Source: Planctomicrobium piriforme (GTDB lineage Bacteria; Planctomycetota; Planctomycetia; Planctomycetales; Planctomycetaceae). Taken from it: a stretch of DNA of 38,522 nt. Of this stretch, positions 16,505 to 25,421 are shown in pieces; within the stretch, counting starts at the first letter, position 1; each line of letters begins with the position of its first letter. The position numbers and the translations under genes were made by a program. The notes under the pieces are model-generated. The model was not told the origin of the DNA. It ran no database searches and was given only the letters and a program-made list of their open reading frames with translations. The stretch is from assembly GCA_945861445.1 (NCBI GenBank), contig CAMAVF010000016.1, positions 1-38,522 of the forward strand, in the 5' to 3' direction.

Positions 16505-18157
16505 GTGAGACTTTGCATTTGTATTTGTACGGTTCTGCTGAGTTGGTGTTCTGTTTCGCCAGCCGAGTCCAAGACTCCCCCGGTGATCGCTCATTGGAAG
16601 CTGGCGGGTGATGCTCAGGATTCGGGAACGCACGCCCTGCATGGAAAAAACCAGGGGGTCAAGTTCGAACTCGCGAAGCCGGGACCGCAGCAACCGGTCG
16701 GTGTGTTTGGCGGCAAACAGGAATCCATCGTGGTTCCGCATGCTCCCGAGCTGAAACTGGGGACCAGTGATTTTTCAATCAGCCTGTGGGTGCATACTGC
16801 CGAGCTGCTGGATGATGACCTGGGGGACTTGCTGAGCAAATTCGATCCGGTCACTCGCACGGGATTTCATTTGACACTGAGAACCAACGCCGGCGCCACC
16901 AACAGCCTGGCCAACACGCGCCAGTTGCAATTCGGGATCGATCGACAGACCGAGCCGAAGTGGACGGACGTCGGACGTCCCGGGGCATCGGTGTTTGGAT
17001 TCGCCTTGGCCGTGCATGAGGGGACGCTGTATGTGGGGACCTGTGAGGCCCAACCGGATCAGGCCGGGCACGTCTATCGCTACGCGGGTGGTTCCAAATG
17101 GATCGACTGCAAGATCCCCAACCAGGCCAATTCTGTGTCGTCACTGGCTGTCTGGAATGGGAAGTTGTATGCGGGTACGGCCAAGTATCGCCTGAAGGGT
17201 TCGGCATTGGCCGAGTCTGAAAACCCCATCCTGGGTGGGCAGATCCTCCGCCTGGATGGCGAAGGGAAATGGATCCCCTGCGGGCAGTTGCCCGAGGCGG
17301 AAGGAATCGGCGGGATGACCGTCTACAAGGGCCGTCTGTATGCCTCGTCGTTGTACAAACCGGCGGGATTCTATCGCTATGAAGGGGATACGAAGTGGAC
17401 GTCGCTGGCACCACCTGACGGCAAGCGGACCGTGTCGCTGGGTGTCTTCAACGGATACCTGTGGGCTACGAGTTACGACAACGGAAACATTTACCGGTTC
17501 GATGGCGAAACGTGGAAAGACATGGGTCTGACGGGCGAGAGCACTCAGAATTATTCCTTCGCGGATTACCAGGGGCACTTGTATGTTGGGACGTGGCCGA
17601 GTGGAAAAGTCTACCGCCTGAATTCGCAGGACAAATGGGAAGACATGGGGCGGCTGGGCATGGAGCTGGAAGTGATGGGCATGGTGACCCATAACGGCAA
17701 GCTGTACGCCGGGACGCTGCCCCTGGCTGACGTTTTTCGATTGGACGGGGACCGCGAATGGACCCGGCTGAAACAGCTCGATCCTACCGACACGAAGTAT
17801 CGGCGGGTGTGGACGGTGGCTCAATTCGCCGGGCAAGCCTATTGGACCGCGCTTCCCACCGGACACATTTTCGCGATGGAAACAGGCAAATGTGTCACCT
17901 ACGATCACGAACTCCCTGCCGGCTGGCGACACATCGCCGCAGTGAAATCGGGTGGCACGTTGAAGCTGTTAGTCGACGGCAAACGTGTGGCCGAATCGAC
18001 CACCTTTGATCCCGCCGCATTGGACCTCACCAACGAACAACCGCTGCGGATCGGGGCCGGTTCCGGCGCCAACTTCAACGGGCGCCTCAGCAACATTCGC
18101 CTCTTCGGCCAGTCGCTGACGGATGCCGAGGTGGCGGTCTTGGCGGCCGAAAAATAA
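16505..18157 (+). CDS. Secreted LamG-like protein with inserted seven-repeat beta-propeller
   Basis: 550 residues from a GTG start at 16505, supported by AGGAG at 16491-16495 (9-nt spacing) and by an immediate signal peptide (CICICTVLLSW, ending near SPAES). Longer in-frame starts upstream would bury the signal peptide. Residues about 24-158 are the first half of a LamG/concanavalin-like domain (IAHWKLAGDAQDSGTHALHG, FSISLWVHT, GFHLTL). Residues about 163-468 contain seven repeats of the form (K/T)LYVGT...VYRYDG...W, a kelch-like propeller. The LamG sequence then resumes (GWRHIAAVKSGGTLKLLVDG, LRIGAGSG, FNGRLSNIRLFGQSLTDAEV). LamG domains often bind glycans; propellers bind ligands or proteins. 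No catalytic residues are recognised. The likely location is outside the cytoplasmic membrane. Confidence 0.85.
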   Translation: MRLCICICTVLLSWCSVSPAESKTPPVIAHWKLAGDAQDSGTHALHGKNQGVKFELAKPGPQQPVGVFGGKQESIVVPHAPELKLGTSDFSISLWVHTAELLDDDLGDLLSKFDPVTRTGFHLTLRTNAGATNSLANTRQLQFGIDRQTEPKWTDVGRPGASVFGFALAVHEGTLYVGTCEAQPDQAGHVYRYAGGSKWIDCKIPNQANSVSSLAVWNGKLYAGTAKYRLKGSALAESENPILGGQILRLDGEGKWIPCGQLPEAEGIGGMTVYKGRLYASSLYKPAGFYRYEGDTKWTSLAPPDGKRTVSLGVFNGYLWATSYDNGNIYRFDGETWKDMGLTGESTQNYSFADYQGHLYVGTWPSGKVYRLNSQDKWEDMGRLGMELEVMGMVTHNGKLYAGTLPLADVFRLDGDREWTRLKQLDPTDTKYRRVWTVAQFAGQAYWTALPTGHIFAMETGKCVTYDHELPAGWRHIAAVKSGGTLKLLVDGKRVAESTTFDPAALDLTNEQPLRIGAGSGANFNGRLSNIRLFGQSLTDAEVAVLAAEK

Positions 18158-18268
18158 CCTATAGTATCTCTATCTGGTCGCGGTGTTCGTCAGGGCGTTG
18201 CCATCCGCGACACGGCTGGCTGAAGTCTCGCCGCTTCAGCGACGTGGGATTCAGTGGAAAGTCGCCTC

Positions 18269-19570
18269 ATGCATATCGTGATGATTGGTACCGGCTACGT
18301 GGGTCTGGTGACGGGAACGTGTCTTGCCGACAGTGGAAATGACGTCGCCTGCGTGGATATCGTGGCTGCCAAGATCGAAAAACTGCGGCGGGGTGAGATT
18401 CCCATTTACGAACCGGGTCTGGCGGAAATGGTCCTGCACAATGTGCGGGCCGGCCGATTGACCTTTACCACCAACGCCGCGAATGTGGTCCCGGAGGCCG
18501 ACTGTGTGTTCATCGCAGTGGGAACGCCACAAAGTGAATCCGGAGCCGCGGACCTGACCGGACTGTGGAAAGTGGTCGATTCACTCGCGCCGCTGCTGTC
18601 CAATCGCACGATCATCGTCGTAAAGAGCACGGTACCGGTCGGAACGAATCGCGCGGTCGCCGAACGCTTGAAAAAGTTGACCGGACGGACCATTGATGTC
18701 GCCTCGAATCCGGAATTCCTCAAAGAGGGCTGCGCCATTGATGACTTCACCAAGCCTGACCGCGTGGTCGTGGGCGTCGAACGTCCGGAGGTCGCTGCCG
18801 TCTTACACGATCTCTACCGGCCATTCCTGCGTACCGAGCATCCCTTCCTGACGATGGGTCTCGAAAGTGCCGAGATGACCAAGTATGTGGCCAACTGCCT
18901 GCTGGCGACCAAGATCAGTTTTATCAATGAAATGGCGAATCTGTGCGAACGAGTCGGCGCGAACATCAACGAAGTTCGCCGGGGAATCGGACACGATCAA
19001 CGGATCGGGTTTTCGTTCTTATTTCCCGGCGTCGGCTATGGCGGCTCGTGTTTTCCCAAGGATGTGCGGGCCCTGGTCAATGTCGCGGAATGCCATGAGA
19101 TGGAAACGCGGATCTTGAACGCCGTGGACAACGTGAACAACGCGCAAAAGCAAGTCCTCTTTCACAAGATCCTCGCCCACTTCCAAGGCGACCTGGCGGG
19201 ACGCACCATCGCCATCTGGGGCCTGGCCTTCAAGCCGCGGACCGACGACATTCGTGAAGCCCCGTCACTCACCCTGATCGACGCACTCCTGAAAGCGGGT
19301 GCGACTGTCCGGGTCCATGATCCGATCGCCATCGACAACGTCCGTGCATTGTATGGCGACAAGCTGACCTACTGCGACAACATGTACGACGCACTCAGTG
19401 AAGCCGACGTGCTGGCGATCGTCACGGAATGGAGCGAGTTCCGGAACCCCAACTTCGACTTGATGAAACAGCGCCTCAAGCAACCGGTGATCTTCGACGG
19501 ACGCAATCTGTATGAACCGTCGGTGATGCAGCAGTTGGAAATCACATATTCAGGCATCGGCCTGAAGTAG
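18269..19570 (+). CDS. UDP-glucose/GDP-mannose dehydrogenase family protein
   Basis: 433 residues from the ATG at 18269; a GTG at 18254 would add five residues before the Rossmann strand. The N-terminal NAD-binding motif is GTGYVG (7-12) with the acidic residue in CVDI (28-31). The central helical domain carries NPEFLKEG (147-154). The catalytic Cys is Cys261 in [10 protein letters not shown], and the C-terminal domain has [17 protein letters not shown]. The enzyme oxidises a UDP- or GDP-sugar to the uronic acid with two NAD+. UDP-glucose 6-dehydrogenase is the most likely activity by overall similarity, but the substrate is not proven. The UDP-sugar product would feed surface-glycan synthesis by enzymes such as the glycosyltransferase at 13964. 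Confidence 0.93.
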   Translation: MHIVMIGTGYVGLVTGTCLADSGNDVACVDIVAAKIEKLRRGEIPIYEPGLAEMVLHNVRAGRLTFTTNAANVVPEADCVFIAVGTPQSESGAADLTGLWKVVDSLAPLLSNRTIIVVKSTVPVGTNRAVAERLKKLTGRTIDVASNPEFLKEGCAIDDFTKPDRVVVGVERPEVAAVLHDLYRPFLRTEHPFLTMGLESAEMTKYVANCLLATKISFINEMANLCERVGANINEVRRGIGHDQRIGFSFLFPGVGYGGSCFPKDVRALVNVAECHEMETRILNAVDNVNNAQKQVLFHKILAHFQGDLAGRTIAIWGLAFKPRTDDIREAPSLTLIDALLKAGATVRVHDPIAIDNVRALYGDKLTYCDNMYDALSEADVLAIVTEWSEFRNPNFDLMKQRLKQPVIFDGRNLYEPSVMQQLEITYSGIGLK

Positions 19571-19607
19571 ACGGCATGTGCAACGACGTGAGGGATTTTC
19601 GGCACCC

Positions 19608-19703
19608 TGGGAGGGTGAGGCTCCTGCCGAACCGCGTGGTCTTGCGACGCCCGATAGACAACCGCGGCTCGGCGGGGTATCCTCTGGGTCCCTCGCCCTC
19701 CCA
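19608..19703. repeat. Inverted-arm repeat element, diverged copy
   Basis: The left arm (19608-19636) contains GAGGCTCCTGCCGAACCGCG. A diverged right arm ends with CCCTCGCCCTCCCA. The left arm matches the reverse complement of the right arm of the element at 23305-23392 almost exactly. It lies in the gap between the convergent dehydrogenase and threonine synthase genes. Confidence 0.75.
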
Positions 19704-19784
19704 TCGACTCGAAACACGAATCAACCATGTCTTCAGATAAACCACTCTCGAAAAGGTTTCACGGGGTAGCGGCATGGGCGCATC

Positions 19785-19830
19785 AGTCCCATGAATTCAG
19801 AATGGGACCTATGGGACGAATGGGACCTAT
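19785..19830 (+). repeat. GTCCCAT/ATGGGAC tract
   Basis: One AGTCCCAT and three ATGGGAC units occur within 46 bp just past the threonine synthase stop codon. A larger tract of the same unit is at 36231-36318. Confidence 0.65.
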
Positions 19831-21074
19831 GATGATCGCGCACCGGCGGGCCAGTTATCGTCGACGATGGGCAGTTCGGGCAGTTGGATCAAGTGGTTGT
19901 ATTTGTGGCCGGTTCCCGTGTTGAACAGCACGATCCGTTCGTGCGGTTTCAACCAGCCCGTTTGCAACAATTGCTGGGCGGCTTTCCAGACCGCACCTCC
20001 TTCGGGACACGCATAAACGCCTTGCAGACGCGATAATTCGCGGACTCCCGTCATCAGATCCGCATCACTGACCGTCACCGCTGTTCCGCCACTTTCACGC
20101 AACACGCGTAACATCAAGAAGTCACCCACCGCAGCCGGGACCCGCAGTCCAGACGCCACCGTGGCTGCGTTGGGAAACATCTCCGCGAACTCGCTCCCCT
20201 TGTGGAATGCCGTCACGATCGGCGCACACTGTTCCGCCTGCACGACCACCATCCGCGGCCGTTGCGATCCGATCCAGCCCAGGCGTTCCATTTCATCAAA
20301 CGCCTTCCACATGCCGATCAGCCCCGTACCGCCACCAGTCGGATAGAAGATGACATCCGGTAAGGGCAACGGCCCCGACCGAATGTTCATTTCGTCAGCA
20401 AAATCCAGAGCCAGTTCGTAACCCATCGTTTTCTTCCCTTCCAGCCGGAAGGGTTCTTTGAGGGTCGACAGGTCAAACCAGCCGAATTCCTGACAGCCCT
20501 TTTTTACCAGTTTGCCGCAGTCGCTGATCAAGCCGCGGACCAGATACACATTGGCGCCCGCCACCACCGATTCCAGAATATTCGCCGGCGGAGTATCGAT
20601 CGGCATAAAGAGATGACATTCCAAACCCGCTTGCGCCGCATAACTCGCCGCAGCGCCAGCAGCATTTCCGGCCGAGGGCAGGGCGACCGCTCGTACACCC
20701 AGTTGCACCGCACGGGTGATGGCCGCAGACATGCCACGTGCCTTAAAGCTTCCCGTCGGGTTGAACGACTCGTCTTTGATGTAGAGGTTTTCAAACGGAG
20801 CAAACTCGCCCCGACGCTGACATCGCAGCAGGGGGGTCAGTCCCTCGCCGAGCGACACGGCATGAGCGACAGTCTCGACGGGCAACACTTCCACGAAACG
20901 CCACAGCGAACGCACGGTGCGCGAACGAACCAGGTCCGGAGTGAATCCCCCTTTCCGGATCGCATCCAGGTCATAGCCGGCCAAGAGCGGCTTGCCGCAA
21001 CTCACACACAGATTCTGCAACTGGTCGATTGGGTGCGAGATTCCGCAGAGCCCACAAGTTAACGAACTATGCAC
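19827..21074 (-). CDS. thrC: Threonine synthase
   Basis: 415 residues, PLP fold type II. An N-terminal zinc-ribbon-like element has Cys7/Cys10 and Cys23/Cys26. The PLP-binding Lys is Lys111 in NPTGSFKARG, followed by ALPSAGNAAGAAASYAAQ and the phosphate-binding glycine loop YPTGGGTGLIG. This fits the longer threonine synthase type that converts O-phospho-L-homoserine to threonine in the cytoplasm. A related PLP lyase (cysteate synthase-like) cannot be excluded from sequence alone. It is transcribed away from fabD; the 282-bp gap between them holds two small CTAG-centred hairpins. Confidence 0.9.
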   Translation of the reverse strand: MHSSLTCGLCGISHPIDQLQNLCVSCGKPLLAGYDLDAIRKGGFTPDLVRSRTVRSLWRFVEVLPVETVAHAVSLGEGLTPLLRCQRRGEFAPFENLYIKDESFNPTGSFKARGMSAAITRAVQLGVRAVALPSAGNAAGAAASYAAQAGLECHLFMPIDTPPANILESVVAGANVYLVRGLISDCGKLVKKGCQEFGWFDLSTLKEPFRLEGKKTMGYELALDFADEMNIRSGPLPLPDVIFYPTGGGTGLIGMWKAFDEMERLGWIGSQRPRMVVVQAEQCAPIVTAFHKGSEFAEMFPNAATVASGLRVPAAVGDFLMLRVLRESGGTAVTVSDADLMTGVRELSRLQGVYACPEGGAVWKAAQQLLQTGWLKPHERIVLFNTGTGHKYNHLIQLPELPIVDDNWPAGARSS

Positions 21075-21171
21075 GACGTTGCCCGCTTTCCACTGGCTGA
21101 TATCCCGACATTTCTAGACGCAGGTAGGATGATAACAAAGGGTCAGCAACTCAAAAATGGCGACCGCAATC

Positions 21172-21252
21172 AGCCGCTGGGCACTAGCCCACGGTTCGGA
21201 ACAATATTCGACGCCTCTCCCACTACGAAAACCGGACGCTAGCGCGTTCCGG
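21172..21252. repeat. Two CTAG-centred hairpins upstream of fabD
   Basis: In the gap between divergent thrC and fabD, 21172-21195 (AGCCGCTGGGCACTAGCCCA then CGGTT) and 21232-21252 (CCGGACGCTAGCGCGTTCCG then G) are imperfect palindromes, each with CTAG near its centre. They could be repeat remnants or regulatory sites; no consensus identifies them. No strong sigma-70 promoter stands out. Confidence 0.5.
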
Positions 21253-21356
21253 CTGTTTACTGCTTGCGAAAAAACGAGCGGTAGCTAAACTTCGGCGTGT
21301 TTCAACCAGACATTTTCGGCCCGCCAACAGGGCCTCTAAAATCGTGAGGATCTGCC

Positions 21357-22268
21357 GTGAGTCAAGTGGCGTTCTTGTTCCCCGGTCAGGGGGCTCAGCA
21401 TGTGGGCATGGGGCGATCGATTGTCGAGAAATGCCCAGCCGCTCGGGCGTTGTTCGATCAGGCTGGGGAAATTCTGGGCTATGATCTGGCCCAGATCTGC
21501 TTTGCAGGGCCCGCCGAAAAACTCGACACGACCGAAGTCAGCCAGCCGGCGATTTATGTCACCAGCCTGGCCTGCCTGGAATTGCTGAAGGCTGAGCAGC
21601 CAGGCGTTCTCGCCAGTTGCCAGATGACGGCCGGGTTAAGCCTGGGTGAATACACCGCCTTGGTATTTGCCGACGCGATGTCGTTCGCGGATGGTTTGCG
21701 AGTCGTCCAGAAACGGGGCCAGGCAATGCAGGCTGCCGCCAACGCGACACCGTCAGGCATGGTCAGCCTGTTGTTGCTCGATCGCGACAAGGTCCTGGAA
21801 TTATGCCGCCAGGCCAGCGACGCCGGAACGATTCAGATTGCCAACAATCTGTGTCCGGGCAACATCGTGGTCTCCGGTACGAAGGCCGCTTGCGAGAAAA
21901 TCGCCGCCTTGGCGCCCGAAGCGAATGGCCGAGCCATTCCGCTCACGGTTGCGGGAGCTTTTCACACAGAAATCATGAAACCGGCCGATCAGGAACTGGC
22001 ACGAGCGCTGGCGAATGTCGAAATCCGCCCGCCACGGATTCCAGTGATTTCCAATGTCGATGCCCAGCCGCATTCCGACCCGGCAGAAATTCGGCAGATC
22101 CTCGTCCAGCAGGTGCTGAATCCCGTGCTGTGGGAAGATTCCATGCGTCTGTTGTTATCGAAAGGAATCGACAAGATGTACGAAATCGGCCCCGGCAAGG
22201 TGCTGAAGGGGTTGATGAAGCGGATCGATCGCAAGCTGGATATTGAAACGATCAACGATTCGCCGTGA
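21357..22268 (+). CDS. fabD: Malonyl-CoA:ACP transacylase
   Basis: 303 residues, near the usual family length. It moves malonyl from CoA to acyl carrier protein at the start of fatty-acid synthesis in the cytoplasm. Motifs: LFPGQGAQHVGMG at the N-terminus, catalytic Ser95 in GLSLGEY (Leu replaces the more common His before Ser, as in many bacterial and plant homologues), the conserved Arg in QKRGQAMQ (Arg120) and catalytic His203 in GAFHT. The start is GTG; translation from it begins directly with the family N-terminus. No other fab gene follows: the next gene is on the opposite strand. Confidence 0.95.
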   Translation: MSQVAFLFPGQGAQHVGMGRSIVEKCPAARALFDQAGEILGYDLAQICFAGPAEKLDTTEVSQPAIYVTSLACLELLKAEQPGVLASCQMTAGLSLGEYTALVFADAMSFADGLRVVQKRGQAMQAAANATPSGMVSLLLLDRDKVLELCRQASDAGTIQIANNLCPGNIVVSGTKAACEKIAALAPEANGRAIPLTVAGAFHTEIMKPADQELARALANVEIRPPRIPVISNVDAQPHSDPAEIRQILVQQVLNPVLWEDSMRLLLSKGIDKMYEIGPGKVLKGLMKRIDRKLDIETINDSP

Positions 22269-22302
22269 CACCCTCGCGGCCGGTCACGCAGTAACCGCAA
22301 AT

Positions 22303-22328
22303 ACAAGCTCGAAGCGCAAGCGAGTGCA
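22303..22328 (-). repeat. Copy of 26-bp dispersed repeat
   Basis: TACAAGCTCGAAGCGCAAGC followed by GAGTGC, identical to the 2377-2402 copy. It lies in the 144-bp gap between the convergent fabD and yggS genes. Confidence 0.85.
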
Positions 22329-22412
22329 TCCTCGGTCGTTCTCAGAATCGGCGTATCAATCAGTGCCGTAGTGCGGGTTTTCCTGCCCGCTAGACGGCCA
22401 GGGAAGGACGTC

Positions 22413-23213
22413 CTACATCTTGTCCAATCCGTCGAACAACGCACTTCCGATCCGCACGAAGGTCGCTCCCTCTTCAATCGCGACTTCGAAATCGCCTGTC
22501 ATCCCCATCGACAAGTCGGACAGGGTGATCTTGTCGGTGGGCGAACGAAGCTGCAGTTCATCCCGTAACTCACGGAGTGCTCGAAAGGCCGGCCGGGCGG
22601 TTTCCGGGTCGTCGCTGGCCATCGCCATCGTCATCAAACCGTGAATTACGACGTGCTGACAGGCGAGGACCGCATCCCAGTGAGCATGCAGTTCGTCAGG
22701 AATGAAGCCGTGCTTTGTGGCTTCTCCCGTGACGTTCACTTCCAGTAGCAGATGTGGCCGCATCTGCAAATCTTCTATTAGATCGTCAAGGTATCGGTGA
22801 GGAAAATCCTCATTTTTCGGCGTATACCGCGTTTGTAATTCAGCGGCTAGTCGATCAAGGAGTTCCAGCAATTTAATAGAGTCAACGGAGTGAATCAGTA
22901 GCGACGTGCAACAGCTTGGAGTCGGGCTGGTGACCACGGATTTGGCTTTATTGGATTGCAGGTGCCCGATCAGATGCCAGCGTGCCATTGAACTCTCCTG
23001 CATAGCCCGTTCAATGAGCTGTTGGGGGCGATTCTCGCCGAAATCACGCTGGCCTAACTCGAATAATTCTTCAACCCATTCCCGTTTGGCGTACTTCGTC
23101 ACGGCTACCAGTGTCACTTCTGACCGTTCGCGACCCGCACGCTCGCAGGCGCGTTGAATCCGGCCTTCCACGGCCGCATAGTTTTCTCGCAGTTTCTCGA
23201 TGAACCCGGACAT
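22413..23213 (-). CDS. YggS-family PLP homeostasis protein
   Basis: 266 residues, longer than the usual 225-235. It has an alanine-racemase-like barrel with the PLP Lys40 in VAVTKYAK, then [65 protein letters not shown] and RIGSALF. Members bind PLP without a strong catalytic activity and affect vitamin B6 and amino-acid balance. The extra length lies mainly in an insert of about 25 residues after AAELQTRY, before the strand LLLEVNV; its DNA is AT-richer than its flanks. It is convergent with fabD and divergent from the Nudix gene. Confidence 0.92.
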   Translation of the reverse strand: MSGFIEKLRENYAAVEGRIQRACERAGRERSEVTLVAVTKYAKREWVEELFELGQRDFGENRPQQLIERAMQESSMARWHLIGHLQSNKAKSVVTSPTPSCCTSLLIHSVDSIKLLELLDRLAAELQTRYTPKNEDFPHRYLDDLIEDLQMRPHLLLEVNVTGEATKHGFIPDELHAHWDAVLACQHVVIHGLMTMAMASDDPETARPAFRALRELRDELQLRSPTDKITLSDLSMGMTGDFEVAIEEGATFVRIGSALFDGLDKM

Positions 23214-23304
23214 GACTGATGGCTTTCTAACGACTGGCGTCTGTCGGACACCTTGATTATAAGGCCCCGGTGCCTGAAAGACATTTCAGGGAGGCAATGC
23301 AGAC

Positions 23305-23392
23305 GATGGGAGGGCGAGGCTCCTGCCGAGCCGCGGATGTTTATCGAGAGCCGAATTACCACGCGGTTCGGCAGGAGCCTCACCCTCCCATC
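23305..23392. repeat. Inverted-arm repeat element
   Basis: Two 31-bp arms, 23305-23335 and 23362-23392, are reverse complements with two mismatches and a 26-bp spacer. The core is GAGGCTCCTGCCGAGCCGCG. It lies between the divergent yggS and Nudix genes. A diverged copy is at 19608-19703. Confidence 0.85.
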
Positions 23393-23429
23393 AAGCTTCA
23401 ACTCGTGAACGCGACACGCCACATGCACT

Positions 23430-23457
23430 TTGTACTGGAACTGCCATCCTCTATAGT
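23430..23457 (+). promoter_or_regulatory. Candidate sigma-70-type promoter for the Nudix gene
   Basis: TTGTAC (23430-23435) and TATAGT (23452-23457) with a 16-bp spacer, 87 bp upstream of the chosen ATG. The -10 box is good and the -35 box poor. Predicted by eye only. Confidence 0.35.
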
Positions 23458-23544
23458 GTGATGCGACTGCTGCCAAGTTTGCAGGACCGACGTCGTCCGC
23501 AGCCAATCAATTCAAAAACATCCAACCAACTCAATGGAACCGAC

Positions 23545-24108
23545 ATGGCTAAGGCAAAGAAACAAATCTCGTTGACTTCTGCCCCGCCTGCCAAAGAAAT
23601 TCTCGCCGAAGGCAAGTATCTCCGCCTGATCAAGCAGGGACATTGGGAGTATGCCGAGCGAAACAATGCCACCGGAGCGGTCGTCATCGTGGCCCTCACC
23701 AACAAGGGAAAGCTGTTACTGACCGAACAGTACCGCGTTCCGATTCAAGCCACGGTGATTGAATTGCCCGCCGGACTGGTCGGTGACATTCCCGGTGAGG
23801 AAGACGAAGCGTGGGCCGTCGCCGCGAAACGCGAATTGCTGGAGGAAACTGGCTATTCTGCGAAGAAAATCAAACCGCTGGTCGCCGGACCGATCTCTGC
23901 CGGGTTTGGCACCGAGATGATTTCGTTTTTCCTGGCCCAGAAGATTGAGAAGATCGAGCAGGGGGGCGGAGTCGAGGGCGAAGATATTCGCGTTCACGAA
24001 GTCCCCTTGAAGCGGGCCGTAGCCTGGTTGCGAAAAAAGGAACGCCAGGGCCTGCTGGTCGACCCCAAGGTCTTCGCGGGTCTCTATTTTGCATCGCTGG
24101 TCAAGTAG
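23545..24108 (+). CDS. Nudix hydrolase, ADP-ribose pyrophosphatase-like
   Basis: 187 residues from the ATG at 23545; the open frame extends 29 codons upstream, but that part has no family resemblance. The core shows EQYRVPIQATVIELPAGLVG followed by the Nudix helix RELLEETGY (96-104), with Glu at the expected seven residues before the Arg. The Gly-to-Glu spacing in the first part of the Nudix box is longer than the consensus. The EQYR...ELPAG pattern is typical of ADP-sugar pyrophosphatases (NudF-like), which split ADP-ribose to AMP and ribose 5-phosphate. The exact substrate is inferred. A small hairpin follows the stop codon. Confidence 0.88.
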   Translation: MAKAKKQISLTSAPPAKEILAEGKYLRLIKQGHWEYAERNNATGAVVIVALTNKGKLLLTEQYRVPIQATVIELPAGLVGDIPGEEDEAWAVAAKRELLEETGYSAKKIKPLVAGPISAGFGTEMISFFLAQKIEKIEQGGGVEGEDIRVHEVPLKRAVAWLRKKERQGLLVDPKVFAGLYFASLVK

Positions 24109-24110
24109 TC

Positions 24111-24138
24111 GTAGCCCGACTCTGGAGAGTCAGCCTAC
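24111..24138. repeat. GTAGCC hairpin after Nudix gene
   Basis: GTAGCCCGACTCT and AGAGTCAGCCTAC are near-complementary arms with two mismatches, starting 3 bp after the Nudix stop codon. It may mark the mRNA end; there is no U-tract. It belongs to the family at 1203-1268 and 25384-25419. Confidence 0.6.
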
Positions 24139-24301
24139 GGAGAATTACGGCGTTATCTTCATATTCGACAATTTGTCTCGCTATTCTGAGCGTAACTTCG
24201 TAACCCCTGATGATCAATTACCCTATACTCAAGACACTGGGCTCATTCGGGCACAAATTGAACTGATTTCGCTCTCCCCATTCCTGCAAAGTCCATCGTT
24301 T

Positions 24302-24401
24302 GCAGCCTGTTGAAAAAGGTGTCTGGAACTCTCCGAACGTCAAAAAAAAGCTCGATTCTGTCTGGTTGGCAAAGTTCCAGACACCTTTTTCAACAGGCTG
24401 C
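24302..24401. repeat. Perfect 29-bp inverted repeat
   Basis: Arms at 24302-24330 and 24373-24401 are exact reverse complements with a 42-bp loop; the outer end reads GCAGCCTGTTGAAAAAGG. It ends 25 bp before the TPR gene start, so a transcript from upstream would fold a large hairpin just before the ribosome site. It resembles a small non-autonomous element; no target-site duplication is evident. The rest of the 318-bp gap (24139-24301) is AT-richer and holds no recognisable gene. Confidence 0.9.
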
Positions 24402-24426
24402 TAGCGGTTGGCCGCGGAGCGACGAC

Positions 24427-25380
24427 ATGGAAGCCGATCCCAAGTTTCAGGCACTATTCGACGAAGCCAAAGTGCAACTGAAGCAACGCCACTTCGACCA
24501 GGCGATTGCGTTGTTCGAGCAGGCGCAGAAGATCGATCCAGATGATGCGGATCTGCACGAAGCATTCGCCACGACTTATGTGTTGGCCGGCAACATTGAC
24601 GCGGCGATCGAGCAGTTCAAACGCGTCACGCTGCTGGATCCACGCCGGTCCTCGACCTACGTGAATCTCGGGGCCTTATACAACCGCCAGGGCGAATTTC
24701 AGAAGGCCGTTGAAGCGTGCCGCCGAGCCGTGCAGCTCAACAAGAAGTCTTCCGACGGTTACTACAATCTGGGGATTGCACATCGAAAACTGAATCAGTT
24801 GGCGCTGGCCGTGCCGGCTTATCGCGAGGCCGTTCGCATCAATCCCCAATTGATCGTCGGGCACCAGAATCTCGGGAATGTCTTCCTGGAGATGGGGAAT
24901 GCCCGCGAGGCGATCTCGCATTTTAAGCAGGCCCTGGCGATCGACCCCGAATTCGCAAAAGCCAAAGTGGGTCTCGAAAAGGCCCAGTTGATGCGCGAAC
25001 AGGGCAAGACGGCATTCAGTCCGTTCGGACGGTTGGTCGATACCGAAACCGTGGCGGCCCGTCAGCAGGATACGCTGGAAGCTTCCAATTTCCGCAGCCT
25101 GACTGAAGAGGAGCGTGAGGAAGACCACCATATCCTGCAGGTGCTCAATCGCAGCATTGCCCGGGCGGCACGAGATCTCCGCGATCAGCTCAGGAATAAA
25201 CTCGTCCCGGTAATCATGGAACTCGATCGCTCCGTGGGGACTGAGGTCAATTTTCAAGCGACGCAGATGAAGTTCAAGCCGATTGCAACCTACTTCCAGA
25301 AGGCCAGTCGCAATCTGCTGGCCGCCGTGCAAGAGTTGCGAGAGCACGAGCAACGCATGTTGGTAAAACAGAAGAAGTAG
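24427..25380 (+). CDS. TPR-repeat protein
   Basis: 317 residues from the ATG at 24427; the 39 upstream in-frame codons are partly encoded by the 29-bp inverted repeat and are unlikely to be translated. Five to six tetratricopeptide repeats fill residues 4-200, with typical pairs such as HFDQAIALFEQAQKIDPDD, YVNLGALYNRQGEFQKAVEA and NLGNVFLEMGNAREAI. The C-terminal part is highly charged, helical and probably coiled-coil. No signal peptide or membrane segment is seen, so a cytoplasmic scaffold role is inferred. Partners are unknown. Confidence 0.85.
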   Translation: MEADPKFQALFDEAKVQLKQRHFDQAIALFEQAQKIDPDDADLHEAFATTYVLAGNIDAAIEQFKRVTLLDPRRSSTYVNLGALYNRQGEFQKAVEACRRAVQLNKKSSDGYYNLGIAHRKLNQLALAVPAYREAVRINPQLIVGHQNLGNVFLEMGNAREAISHFKQALAIDPEFAKAKVGLEKAQLMREQGKTAFSPFGRLVDTETVAARQQDTLEASNFRSLTEEEREEDHHILQVLNRSIARAARDLRDQLRNKLVPVIMELDRSVGTEVNFQATQMKFKPIATYFQKASRNLLAAVQELREHEQRMLVKQKK

Positions 25381-25383
25381 CGT

Positions 25384-25419
25384 ATTCGTAGCCTGAATCT
25401 GCAGAGTCAGGCTACGAAT
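25384..25419. terminator. Hairpin between convergent genes, possible bidirectional terminator
   Basis: ATTCGTAGCCTGA and TCAGGCTACGAAT form a perfect 13-bp stem with a 10-nt loop. It exactly fills the gap between the TPR gene stop (25380) and the arfB-like stop (25422). The placement suits a shared mRNA end, but U-tracts are short. It belongs to the GTAGCC hairpin family. Confidence 0.6.
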
Positions 25420-25421
25420 TG

